From positions 1 through 10,863 of the forward strand of contig PLSY01000201.1 in the NCBI GenBank assembly GCA_003164275.1: a stretch of DNA of 10,863 bases. Direction: 5' to 3'. The position numbers were made by a program, and so were the translations under genes. This DNA comes from Acidimicrobiaceae bacterium. GTDB lineage: Bacteria; Actinomycetota; Acidimicrobiia; Acidimicrobiales; RAAP-2. Shown here one piece after another: positions 1 through 7,347 of the stretch. The number at the start of each line of letters is the position of its first letter. Positions within the stretch are counted from its first letter, which is position 1. Under the pieces are notes generated by a model. The model ran no database searches. It was not told the origin of the DNA and worked only from the letters and a program-made list of their open reading frames with translations.

Positions 1-362
1 GATTCGGTGGATCGAGGCTTAGTGCCCCCGTGGACCTGGCCGGCGTGGATCAACAGCAGCCCAACCGCTGCGAGCAACGCCACCCCGGCGGCGATGACGA
101 TCCCCTCGGAAAGGCTCCGGCTCGCATCCTCGATGTTCGCGTGCTGTTTGGTATCCTCGGCATCGAGTGGACGGATGGACATCCAGGTCCAGAACAGAAA
201 TGCGAAGGCCGCGATCGACCATCCGAGGAGGACAGCTGCCTCCCACACCACAAATGCCGACGCGATCACTCCTCCGATGAGCCCGACGACAGCAGCCAGG
301 GCGGTTCTGGTCCCAGCCGTCTTGATTCGCCAGGCCGCATTGATCGCTTGCTCGTGGACCAT
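1..362 (-). CDS. DUF1345 family membrane protein (partial, C-terminus beyond window)
   Basis: This frame is open from an ATG at 362 to the window edge and encodes the first 120 residues; the stop codon lies outside. The translation begins MVHEQAINAAWRIKTAG. Two hydrophobic helices follow at about residues 18-40 and 42-62. Next comes the stretch MSIRPLDAEDTKQHANIEDA and then a third helix (about residues 88-106). The polar motif between helices 2 and 3, with a D-x-x-D-T start and an E-D-x-S-R end, is what I recognise as DUF1345, a family of about 200-220 residue inner-membrane proteins of unknown function. The start is uncertain because no good Shine-Dalgarno sequence precedes the ATG, but no upstream in-frame start looks better. 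The gene is divergent from the metallopeptidase at 545. The family call is fairly sure; no function can be assigned. Confidence 0.75.
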   Translation of the reverse strand, partial: MVHEQAINAAWRIKTAGTRTALAAVVGLIGGVIASAFVVWEAAVLLGWSIAAFAFLFWTWMSIRPLDAEDTKQHANIEDASRSLSEGIVIAAGVALLAAVGLLLIHAGQVHGGTKPRSTE

Positions 363-544
363 GACGGCGAGCGTATCGTTGTTACAGTTGGTGCCTTCAA
401 GGGTAAGAGACCACCCGCCGCCGGCCAAGGCGCCCGCAGCCGGGTACCCACAGACCGTTGGCAAACCGCCAGTCAACCTTACATTGACGATCATCTCTCG
501 ATGATCGGCAGACGGTCCTCATCCACCTATCTGAACGGCAGATC
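363..544. other. Divergent intergenic region between the DUF1345 and metallopeptidase genes
   Basis: This 182-base spacer should contain the promoters of both flanking genes. On the plus strand a TTGACG hexamer at 484-489 could be a -35 element, but no convincing -10 sits 16-18 bases downstream. On the minus strand a TTGAAG hexamer lies 17 bases before GATACG, very close to the DUF1345 start, and is weak evidence only. The clearest structure is the inverted repeat at 488-507, listed separately. Confidence 0.4.
488..507. promoter_or_regulatory. Perfect inverted repeat, candidate operator
   Basis: The sequence CGATCATC-TCTC-GATGATCG has two perfect 8-base arms around a 4-base spacer. It lies 37 bases upstream of the metallopeptidase ATG and overlaps a TTGACG -35-like hexamer (484-489). 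That is a typical place for a dimeric repressor to bind. It has no T-run on either side, so a terminator is unlikely. The binding protein is unknown, and regulation is inferred from position and symmetry only. Confidence 0.4.
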
Positions 545-1600
545 ATGCGTGTCTTCACCTGCGACAACTGTGGCCAACTTGTCTTCTTCGACAACAGCAA
601 ATGCCTTCGGTGCCACTCGCCCCTCGGTTATGTGCACCAGAGACGAGACATCGTGGCCCTGACCGAAGTGTCCTCCAGCCACCTGGTCGACCTCGGCAAC
701 CCGGTGAGATCCTGGCAGCGGTGCGCGACCGAATCCGTCACCGGATGCAACTGGCTGGTGCCGTCCGGCACCAATGCGTTGTGCGAAGCCTGCGTACTCA
801 CCCGCACTCGACCCTCCGATGATGATTTGGAAGGTATGGAAGAGCTCGTGCGAGGTGAAATGGCCAAGCGGCGGTTGATCTTTCAGCTCGCCGAACTCGG
901 ACTGCCGGTCTCCCCTCGGGATGAGGAGGCCAAAAACGGACTGGCCTTCGACCTCCTCTCCAGCGCCGAGACAAAGGTGATCACCGGCCACGATGACGGG
1001 GTGATCACTCTCGATCTGGCCGAGGCGGACGACGAGCACCGTGAGCACCTCCGCCAACAGCTCAATGAGCCCTATCGCACGCTCCTTGGGCACTTCCGTC
1101 ACGAGATCGGCCACTATTACTGGCCCATCCTTGTGGACCAACCCGATGTACTCGATGCCTGCAGAGTCCTGTTCGGAGACGATCGGGAGGACTACGGGCT
1201 GGCGGTGAAGCGACACTACGACTCCATCGGGGACGGGGACCGATCGTGGGCCACCACCCACATAAGCAGCTACGCAACCATGCACCCTTACGAGGACTGG
1301 GCGGAGACCTTCGCTCACTATCTGCACATCCTCGACACGCTTCAGACGGCCGACAGCTTCGGCCTCGGTGCGACCGCCGACTCAGGAATGGCTCGGCGCA
1401 CCCATCGACCAGGCGCCCATCCCACCAGGCCAGACGGCAGTGCATCGTTCGGGGATGTGATCGATCACTGGCTCGAGCTGTCCTATGCCCTGAACCAGAT
1501 CAACCGATCCATGGGACACGACGACCTCTATCCCTTCGTCCTGGCACCGCCCGTCATTCGCAAGCTCGCCTTCGTCGACCACATGGTCCACCGGCACTAG
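545..1600 (+). CDS. Putative zinc-binding metallopeptidase (Peptidase_Mx / PF15887 type)
   Basis: A 351-residue soluble protein with no signal peptide or membrane helix. The N-terminus has a zinc-ribbon pattern, C6-x2-C9 and C20-x2-C23, followed by a second Cys set (C60, C68, C80, C83) in the family motif around GCNWLVP. The middle contains TGHDDGVITLDLAEAD and then the catalytic HExxH motif as RHEIGHYYW: H186 and H190 would bind zinc and E187 would be the general base. A downstream EDWAETFAHYLH segment with E254 is a good third ligand candidate. This order and length match the uncharacterised family annotated as putative zinc-binding metallopeptidase. Peptidase activity is predicted from the motif only, and the substrate is unknown. 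The ATG at 545 puts the conserved MRVFTCDNCG at the very N-terminus; its Shine-Dalgarno is weak. The gene is followed 72 bases later by a phosphatase gene on the same strand, so the two may be co-transcribed. Confidence 0.88.
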   Translation: MRVFTCDNCGQLVFFDNSKCLRCHSPLGYVHQRRDIVALTEVSSSHLVDLGNPVRSWQRCATESVTGCNWLVPSGTNALCEACVLTRTRPSDDDLEGMEELVRGEMAKRRLIFQLAELGLPVSPRDEEAKNGLAFDLLSSAETKVITGHDDGVITLDLAEADDEHREHLRQQLNEPYRTLLGHFRHEIGHYYWPILVDQPDVLDACRVLFGDDREDYGLAVKRHYDSIGDGDRSWATTHISSYATMHPYEDWAETFAHYLHILDTLQTADSFGLGATADSGMARRTHRPGAHPTRPDGSASFGDVIDHWLELSYALNQINRSMGHDDLYPFVLAPPVIRKLAFVDHMVHRH

Positions 1601-1672
1601 GCGGTACTCTCCTTCAAGGCACGGACAAGGCTCCGGTTGCTGTCCTGGATAGAGAATGAAGGTTGATCGGCC

Positions 1673-2845
1673 TTGGAAATCCCGACGTTCGGCGACACGC
1701 TACGTGCTTTACACGACCTCGGACCAAGTGACATCACCGACAGCGTGACCGGATTGCTCACCCGAGCCGGAGCCGCGGACATAGTCGTCTATCTGGTCGA
1801 CTTCGCTCAGACCACGCTCATCCCAGTCCCCGACCGTCACGCGCACGTCGACCTCCCCCAGAGCGAGGCCATCCAGGGCACCCCGGCAGGACGCTCGTAC
1901 ACCAACCGTGAAGTCGTCACGGCCACGCTGGTCGAAGGGACTCGAGCGTGGTCGCCGATTATCGAGGGACCGGAGTGCACCGGTGTTCTCGCCATCACTG
2001 TGCCCGGCCCCTGGGACGAGATCTGTCGGGCACGTTGCCAGGAGCTTGGAATGCTGGTGGGAGCGGCCATTACCATCGGCGCCCGGTACACGGATCTTTT
2101 CAACGTGGTGCGACGGCGGAAGGCGATGAGCCTGCCGGCCAGTATCCAGTGGGATCTCCTGCCCCCGCTCCAGCTTCGGACGCCCGAGGCCCTCTCCACG
2201 GGACTTCTGGAGCCGGCCTATGACGTCGGGGGCGATACCTTCGACCATGCGGTGACGGGCTCGCAGCTGGACGTCGCCATCATGGATGCCATGGGCCACG
2301 GACTGAGCTCCAGCGTCGTCTCCTCGTTGGCCATGGGCAGCTATAGGCATGACAGGAGAGAGGGTCAGACTCTGGCTGAGACCCATGCTCGCCTCGATGC
2401 GGTCGTCGCCGAACAGTTCCAAGAGACGTTCGTCACCGGGCAGCTGGCTCGGTTGGATCTGCGCAGTGGGGAGTTAGTCTGGGTGAACGCCGGCCATCCT
2501 CCCCCGCTGCTCTTGCGCCAAGGCAAGGTGGAAGGACCGCTTGCCTGCCGGCCCTCGAGGCCATGGGGACTCGGTGGCGCCCTTCGAGAGCAGGCGACCG
2601 CCCAGCTGCGGCCTGGTGATTCGGTGATCTTCTACACCGACGGTGTGATCGAGGGGCGATCGCCCGTCGGCGAGGCGTTCGGACTCGAGCGTTTCATTCG
2701 TGCCATCGGGCAGGCCACGGCGTCAGGGATCCCTTCCGACATCGCCCTGCGCCGAACTATTGACGACGTGTTGGTCTTCCAGGGCCAAAGGCCCCGTGAC
2801 GATGCCACCGTCGTCTGGGTCCGATGGGATCCAAGCGTCGCCTAG
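1673..2845 (+). CDS. PP2C-type (SpoIIE domain) serine/threonine phosphatase with N-terminal GAF-like region
   Basis: A 390-residue cytoplasmic protein. Residues 150-386 carry the SpoIIE/RsbU phosphatase signatures in order: LPASIQWDLLPP (154-165), YDVGGDTFD (183-191, metal ligand D188), MDAMGHGL (204-211, D205), NAGHPPPLLL (272-281), FYTDGVIEG (320-328, D323) and RDDATVVWVR (375-384, D376/D377). All expected acidic metal ligands are present, so it should be active on phosphoserine or phosphothreonine. Residues about 5-145 look like a degenerate GAF-type sensor. Such proteins usually dephosphorylate anti-anti-sigma factors in partner-switching pathways, but no antagonist or anti-sigma gene is in this window. 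TTG at 1673 is the first start after an in-frame TGA at 1664-1666, and GAAGG lies 10 bases upstream, so I chose it. The TAG stop overlaps the stop of the convergent transporter gene. Confidence 0.92.
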   Translation: MEIPTFGDTLRALHDLGPSDITDSVTGLLTRAGAADIVVYLVDFAQTTLIPVPDRHAHVDLPQSEAIQGTPAGRSYTNREVVTATLVEGTRAWSPIIEGPECTGVLAITVPGPWDEICRARCQELGMLVGAAITIGARYTDLFNVVRRRKAMSLPASIQWDLLPPLQLRTPEALSTGLLEPAYDVGGDTFDHAVTGSQLDVAIMDAMGHGLSSSVVSSLAMGSYRHDRREGQTLAETHARLDAVVAEQFQETFVTGQLARLDLRSGELVWVNAGHPPPLLLRQGKVEGPLACRPSRPWGLGGALREQATAQLRPGDSVIFYTDGVIEGRSPVGEAFGLERFIRAIGQATASGIPSDIALRRTIDDVLVFQGQRPRDDATVVWVRWDPSVA

Positions 2846-3663
2846 TTGCCATACGTGATCGGGGCATCGAAAGCAGCCCGACGACTGGCGCGACGCAAAG
2901 CCAGAAGCACTGGCCGTCCCAGCAGCAGCACGAGGGTGGCATTGGTGGCGGCCCGAAAGAAATCGAAGCCAAGTGATGTGGTGATGTCGAAGTACACGAA
3001 ATTGTGCAGGTTCGCCGATACTCCGGCTCCGGGGATATAGGAGAAGCTGGTGGATGTTCCCGCTCCGAAGGGCCAAAACCAGAGATTGAGTAAGGACCCG
3101 TAGAGGATGCACGAGACGGCGGCATACCCGGCCAGCATGAGGAGTTCGGCCCGACCCTTCAAGGGCGGCAGGCAACCCGCACCGAAACCCATCCAGGCGG
3201 CGCCGAACATCTGGAACGGCAACCAAGGACCTATACCACCTGTGATCAGGGCCGATGCGGCAATGGTGACGGCGCCGAGAACAAAGCCGAATCCTCGCCC
3301 CATCACCCGACCAGCGGGGATCAACAAGAAGAACACAGGCTCGAATCCGGCCACTCCGGGACTTGGAATTCTGAGCGCAGCACCACATGCTGCCAAAATG
3401 CCGAGGAGGGCGATGGCCTTGGCGTCGAGGGACCCCTCGGCCAGTTCGCCCAGGACCACAGCCAGCAGCAGCGGCAGTATGGCAACGAACAGCCACGGGG
3501 CATCGGCCGAGTGGGACACGTTGACGCCTGAGCGGGAATGAATGAGCAGTGGCCAACCGAACGCGGCAACTCCCACCAACGACGTGAGTCCGAGCAGCAC
3601 CGATGCCTTTGGTCGAAGGCGGATCGCCGCGGTCGGATGCGGTTCGGGAGCCGTCACGGTCAT
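2842..3663 (-). CDS. ECF transporter substrate-binding (S) component, probable cobalamin specificity
   Basis: A 273-residue, very hydrophobic integral membrane protein with about six predicted helices (roughly 20-40, 56-74, 82-98, 107-140, 143-165 and 175-200, plus a C-terminal helix near 238-256). The core motif RIPSPGVAGFEPVFFLLIPA, followed by ITGGIGPWLPFQMFGAAWMGFGAGCLPP, is what I recognise from actinobacterial ECF S components. It is the last gene of the operon, and its ATG overlaps the ATPase stop as ATGA, which fixes the start. In an ECF importer the S component binds the vitamin and is tilted in the membrane by the T component. Cobalamin specificity is inferred from the operon's B12 riboswitch and the extracellular partner proteins, not from binding residues. 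It could therefore transport a cobalamin precursor or other corrinoid instead. Confidence 0.82.
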   Translation of the reverse strand: MTVTAPEPHPTAAIRLRPKASVLLGLTSLVGVAAFGWPLLIHSRSGVNVSHSADAPWLFVAILPLLLAVVLGELAEGSLDAKAIALLGILAACGAALRIPSPGVAGFEPVFFLLIPAGRVMGRGFGFVLGAVTIAASALITGGIGPWLPFQMFGAAWMGFGAGCLPPLKGRAELLMLAGYAAVSCILYGSLLNLWFWPFGAGTSTSFSYIPGAGVSANLHNFVYFDITTSLGFDFFRAATNATLVLLLGRPVLLALRRASRRAAFDAPITYGN

Positions 3664-5279
3664 CCATCCACCTCCAAGACATCTCTGATCTCGTCAACCG
3701 TGAGCCACGGGGCGGGGGCGAGCACCTTCGCCACCTGCGGAGCGAACACAGGCGAGTGGCAAACCACGTCCCTCGCCACCCCGTCAGAGACGACTTCGCC
3801 CTCGGCGAGAACGAGGGCCCGAGTCGCCACTTGTGCCACCAGCTCAACATCGTGGGTGGCAACGACTACGCAGTCACCCGCTGATGCCAGGTTTTGGAGT
3901 ACCGAAACCAACCGGGCCTTGCTCGGATAGTCGAGGCCGCGAGTGGGCTCATCGAGGAGGATCAAGGGCGGCGCTGGAGCGAGGATGATGGCCAGTGCCA
4001 AGGCCAGACGCTGCCCTTCTGACAGATCCCTTGGATGGCTGTGGCGCGATATGCCGGCAAGCACACGGTCAAGCATCGCTGACGTGGTTCCCGGCGTCAG
4101 TCCCGTCTCCCGGTCGGCCGTCGAACACTCATCGGCGACCGTTTCCCCGTAGAGGAGAACCCCAGCGTCTTGTGGGACCAAGCCGACCAGTTTGATTAGC
4201 TTGCGGGCCGGGACATCCGTCGGCCTCTGGCCGAGGATGCTGACTGTTCCGTTACTGGGCGACCGCAGCCCCGCCAACTGTGCCAGGAGGGTCGACTTTC
4301 CTGAGCCGTTCCGCCCCATCACCGCAATCACCTCTCCCTTGCTAAACTCGAGGTCGACCGAATCGAGGGCGACAAGCGAGCCATAGTTCACGGACAAGCG
4401 ATCGACCTTCGCCACAGCGGATCTCGAATCGTGCGGCACCGCGTCTGGCACTCGGGCCATCTTGTCGTGCAAGCGCAGGCGAAGCGGCCCTGCCTCACGC
4501 CTGGCGTCGCGAACGGACAGGGGCAACGGGGTCCAACCGGCCAACTTTGCGAGTTCAACAATGGGGGGAGCCACCGGCGACGTGGCCATGATCTCGGCTG
4601 TTGGACCCACCTCGAGCGGCCGACCGAGACCAGGGACAAGGACCACCCGGTCGGCGAATGGGATCACCCTCTCCAGCCGATGCTCAGCCAGCACAACTGT
4701 CATACCGACGTCATGGACCAGCCGGGTCAGCGACGACAGAACCTCCTCAGCGGCCGCTGGGTCGAGTGCTGATGTGGGTTCGTCCAGCACCAGGATCCGG
4801 GGCGATGCACAGAGCACTGCACCGATCGCCACGCGTTGCTGCTGGCCCCCTGACAACGTCGAAAGGGTGCGATTCCTCAGATCGTGCAAACCGAGGAGGT
4901 CCAGCGTGTCCTCTACCCTCCGACGCATGGCATTGGGCGCAATGCCGAGATTCTCCATGGTGTAGGCCAGCTCGTCCTCCACGGAGTCGGTCACAAACGT
5001 GGCCGCAGGGTTTTGGCCCACCACGCCCACCAGATCGGCGAGCTCTCGAGGTGGGTGGTCACGGGTGGAACGTCCGTCGACGGTCACCTCCCCGGAGAGT
5101 CGACCACCCGTGAAGTGAGGAACGAGCCCATTGATTGCTCGGAGAAGTGTCGTCTTGCCCGATCCCGTTTCGCCGACCACCAGACAGAGCTCGCCCTCCT
5201 CGATTAGCAAGTCGACATGAGCGAGGGTGGGTGCCGCAGCACCTACGTAGGTAAACGTCACGTCGGAGAACCGGATCAT
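3660..5279 (-). CDS. ECF transporter ATPase, two fused ATP-binding domains
   Basis: A 539-residue protein with two complete ABC ATPase domains in one chain. Domain 1 has Walker A GETGSGKTT (36-44), Q-loop Q89, signature LSGGQQQRV (142-150), Walker B with DEPTSALD (166-173; catalytic E167) and switch H200. Domain 2 has Walker A GRNGSGKST (322-330), Q370, a slightly divergent signature LSEGQ (419-423), LLDEPTRGLD (441-450; E444) and H476. Both sites therefore look able to bind and hydrolyse ATP. This fused form replaces the separate EcfA and EcfA' subunits; the two halves would pair and energise uptake through the T component. Its ATG overlaps the T-component stop, and its stop overlaps the S-component start, each as ATGA, implying translational coupling. 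Confidence 0.95.
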   Translation of the reverse strand: MIRFSDVTFTYVGAAAPTLAHVDLLIEEGELCLVVGETGSGKTTLLRAINGLVPHFTGGRLSGEVTVDGRSTRDHPPRELADLVGVVGQNPAATFVTDSVEDELAYTMENLGIAPNAMRRRVEDTLDLLGLHDLRNRTLSTLSGGQQQRVAIGAVLCASPRILVLDEPTSALDPAAAEEVLSSLTRLVHDVGMTVVLAEHRLERVIPFADRVVLVPGLGRPLEVGPTAEIMATSPVAPPIVELAKLAGWTPLPLSVRDARREAGPLRLRLHDKMARVPDAVPHDSRSAVAKVDRLSVNYGSLVALDSVDLEFSKGEVIAVMGRNGSGKSTLLAQLAGLRSPSNGTVSILGQRPTDVPARKLIKLVGLVPQDAGVLLYGETVADECSTADRETGLTPGTTSAMLDRVLAGISRHSHPRDLSEGQRLALALAIILAPAPPLILLDEPTRGLDYPSKARLVSVLQNLASAGDCVVVATHDVELVAQVATRALVLAEGEVVSDGVARDVVCHSPVFAPQVAKVLAPAPWLTVDEIRDVLEVDG

Positions 5280-6439
5280 GCCAACAAGCCCCCTGCCCGG
5301 TCAGCGTCAGCTGCAGGGGGCCCGAGGTGGGATGGCGTTCCTCTTGTGATCGACTCGCTCCGAGGGACCGGTGCGACAAGCGCTGGAGCGAGGCCGACGA
5401 GTATTCCGACCGTCGGAAGCAGTGGGAGCGAGGGGAACTGGAGTGGATAGACCTGCAACTGCATCCCGGCCGTATGAAGGGACGAGGCCAGGATGAAGCT
5501 GGCCAAGACGACTCCCCCTGATCCAACCACGAGCCACTCGGGAACTCGCCAGACGTCGGGACGATACCGAGATCGGTTGGTCCGCCGACCACTGACCGCC
5601 ATTCCGCCGCCGATCGACAAGGCACCGAGAGCGAGGAATGGGATCCCACCGCCCGGAAGCGAGCCGACATCGAGGATCCCGTAGACCCCCGCACACACCA
5701 ACAACAAGCCGATGGCTGTTGCCCCGGCCCCCCATCTTCTGATCCGCTTGGCCACTACCTGCCTTCGGCCATACCCCCGCGCGTCCATTGAAGAGGCGAG
5801 CTGCAGTGATCGATCAAGAGCGCACTCCAATACGGGAACGGCCATGCCGCGAAGCCCGGCGATCCCCCGGGTGGGGCGGCCCCGGAGGCGTCTCGCATCG
5901 CGGACGTTGGCGATAGCCATCACCACTTCGGGAGCGAACGACAACGACACGGTGACGGCCACACCAGCTTCGTAAAGAACAGAGGGCAGGCAGCGAAGGA
6001 GCCGGTAGGGGCTGGCGAGGGAGTTGGCGGCCCCGAAGCAGACCAGCACGACGGCCAGACGGAGCCCGTCTACCGCAGCCTGAATGATTGATTCGAGGGT
6101 GACGGGTCCTCCGATGCTGACACCTTCCGAGGTCGGGAGGGGCACGTGGGGAAACGTGAAGAGGACATGTCCCGATAACCGGTTGCCGAAGATGATCTGA
6201 ACTGCTACCCGAATGAAGATGACGATGAGGCCTAGGCGGAAGAAGAACACGAGCGAACGAGACCAAGGCGCATCGGTTCGTTTGACGGACACCACAAAGG
6301 CTGCGACCGCCGCTATCAACCCGAGGAGGAGTGGATTCGTCGTCCTGATGGCCGACCCGGCGAGACACGCGGCCCACAACCACCATGCTGCCGGGTGGAG
6401 GCCTCGCCGCCCGGACGCAGGCGGCCGTCGCACCTTCAT
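5276..6439 (-). CDS. ecfT: ECF transporter transmembrane (T) component
   Basis: A 387-residue membrane protein of the CbiQ/EcfT family. Hydrophobic helices occur near residues 17-52, 62-85, 120-145 and 155-175, with more in the C-terminal half. The two cytoplasmic coupling motifs with the A-R-G signature are visible: ARRLRG at 182-187 and DARGYG at 219-224. They dock into the grooves of the two ATPase domains. The family is often about 250 residues, so the extra C-terminal membrane region (about 230-360) makes this a long member, a form seen in actinobacteria. I chose the ATG at 6439 because it forms an ATGA overlap with the upstream stop, like the neighbouring junctions. An ATG at 6463 would add eight residues and overlap the upstream gene by 28 bases. 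Confidence 0.9.
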   Translation of the reverse strand: MKVRRPPASGRRGLHPAAWWLWAACLAGSAIRTTNPLLLGLIAAVAAFVVSVKRTDAPWSRSLVFFFRLGLIVIFIRVAVQIIFGNRLSGHVLFTFPHVPLPTSEGVSIGGPVTLESIIQAAVDGLRLAVVLVCFGAANSLASPYRLLRCLPSVLYEAGVAVTVSLSFAPEVVMAIANVRDARRLRGRPTRGIAGLRGMAVPVLECALDRSLQLASSMDARGYGRRQVVAKRIRRWGAGATAIGLLLVCAGVYGILDVGSLPGGGIPFLALGALSIGGGMAVSGRRTNRSRYRPDVWRVPEWLVVGSGGVVLASFILASSLHTAGMQLQVYPLQFPSLPLLPTVGILVGLAPALVAPVPRSESITRGTPSHLGPPAADADRAGGLLA

Positions 6440-7347
6440 CGCGCTTCTGGACGCTTGCGCCACCTGAACACTGAAGCCGCCACCAACGCCGCGAGTATCA
6501 GGCCGCCGATGATGAAGGGGGCGGGGCTGCCACCGCCCTCCTTTTGAACATCCGCCGGCGCAGCGCTTAGCGAGTGTGCCTGGTGATCCGATTGTCCTGT
6601 CGAGGTCGTAGGAGGCGAACTAGTCGATGTGGAACCCGCGGCAGCGACCGTCGTCGTAGGGCCGGACGACGCTGCCGCTGTTGCCGGGGTTTTCGACGTG
6701 GGCTGTGTGGCTCTTGTCGCCGCGAAACCACCAGGGCTTGCGGGGACCACCGTCGTCGCTGGAGCCGTGGCTGGCGTGGTAGCAGTTGTCGTAGTCGTTG
6801 TCGTCGTTGTTACGGACGCCTCTGGTCCGCAGACGCTCGCATAGGCCGGGGCTACCGTGGGTGGAGGGTCCGTCGGATTGCCGTGCCCGGGGTTTTGGAA
6901 CTTCCATCCCTCCACGTCGCCCTGGGTGACTGCGCCGCTGGCCCCGGTGCTGGAGTACTGCCAGTCCCCCGAACTCCCGTGCCAGTAGGACCAGTAGATA
7001 TAGGCGCCGGGCACGGGTTGACCGCAGGGTCCGTTGGGATCGGGCACATCATTGATCGTGCACAACAGCCCGCTTTGGGCGTAGGTCGGCGGTGCCAGGT
7101 TCTCCTGCTGGGTGAACGCGGCCAGTGCCTGGTATCCGTTGTCACCGCTCGGCACCTTGACGCATCCGACCACGGGCTGCGAGCCGCCGAAGTCCAGAAC
7201 GAACTCCACACTCACCAGCGTTGCTGCGCCCGCTGCGTCTTTGAAGGGGACAAGCGCATCAGGGCCGGCACTGGCCAGGACGACCGAAGTCGTCCCGGCC
7301 AGAAGTGAAACTGCAATGAGGCTGCGCCTGTTCAGCCGTTTGATCAG
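6436..7347 (-). CDS. SCO2322 family protein: secreted, membrane-anchored, DUF4430-like extracellular domain
   Basis: Read from a CTG at 7347 the product has 303 residues. Residues 1-27 form a signal peptide (IKRLNRRS, then a hydrophobic run ending VVLASA). Residues about 45-175 form a compact domain containing VEFVLDFGG, four cysteines (C62, C96, C108, C173) that could make two disulfides, an aromatic YIYWSYWHG, and GDVEGWKF. This pattern is what I know from SCO2322-family proteins, and its ends resemble DUF4430 (a strand-rich start and a GDxxEW-like end). A Thr/Ser/Pro-rich linker (about 178-265, with nine Thr in a row) leads to one transmembrane helix (about 275-294) and a basic tail RWRKR, placing the domain outside the cell. 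No ATG, GTG or TTG lies between the upstream in-frame stop near 7612 and the GTG at 7215, and that GTG would delete the signal peptide. AGGGGAG just before the CTG and the CTGA overlap favour CTG. Its B12 role is inferred from the operon. Confidence 0.75.
   Translation of the reverse strand: MIKRLNRRSLIAVSLLAGTTSVVLASAGPDALVPFKDAAGAATLVSVEFVLDFGGSQPVVGCVKVPSGDNGYQALAAFTQQENLAPPTYAQSGLLCTINDVPDPNGPCGQPVPGAYIYWSYWHGSSGDWQYSSTGASGAVTQGDVEGWKFQNPGHGNPTDPPPTVAPAYASVCGPEASVTTTTTTTTTATTPATAPATTVVPASPGGFAATRATQPTSKTPATAAASSGPTTTVAAAGSTSTSSPPTTSTGQSDHQAHSLSAAPADVQKEGGGSPAPFIIGGLILAALVAASVFRWRKRPEAR

Noticed and set aside
527..1327. Minus-strand frame (266 codons) opposite the metallopeptidase
   Set aside because: The plus strand encodes a clear HExxH protein with conserved cysteines. 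The opposite frame shows no motif.
2723..3862. Long open minus-strand frame (379 codons) across the phosphatase end, S component and ATPase end
   Set aside because: It crosses two recognised genes in another frame, its translation is Arg/Trp/Ser-rich without any family motif, and the high GC content leaves such frames open by chance.
6775..6815. Low-complexity stretch, considered as a slippage-prone microsatellite
   Set aside because: It encodes nine Thr in the linker with mixed ACA, ACG and ACT codons, so it is not a pure short repeat and phase variation is unlikely.
6436..7215. GTG at 7215 as start of the SCO2322-family gene
   Set aside because: It would remove the signal peptide, leave a 128-base gap in a tightly overlapping operon, and place the protein's disulfide-rich domain in the cytoplasm.
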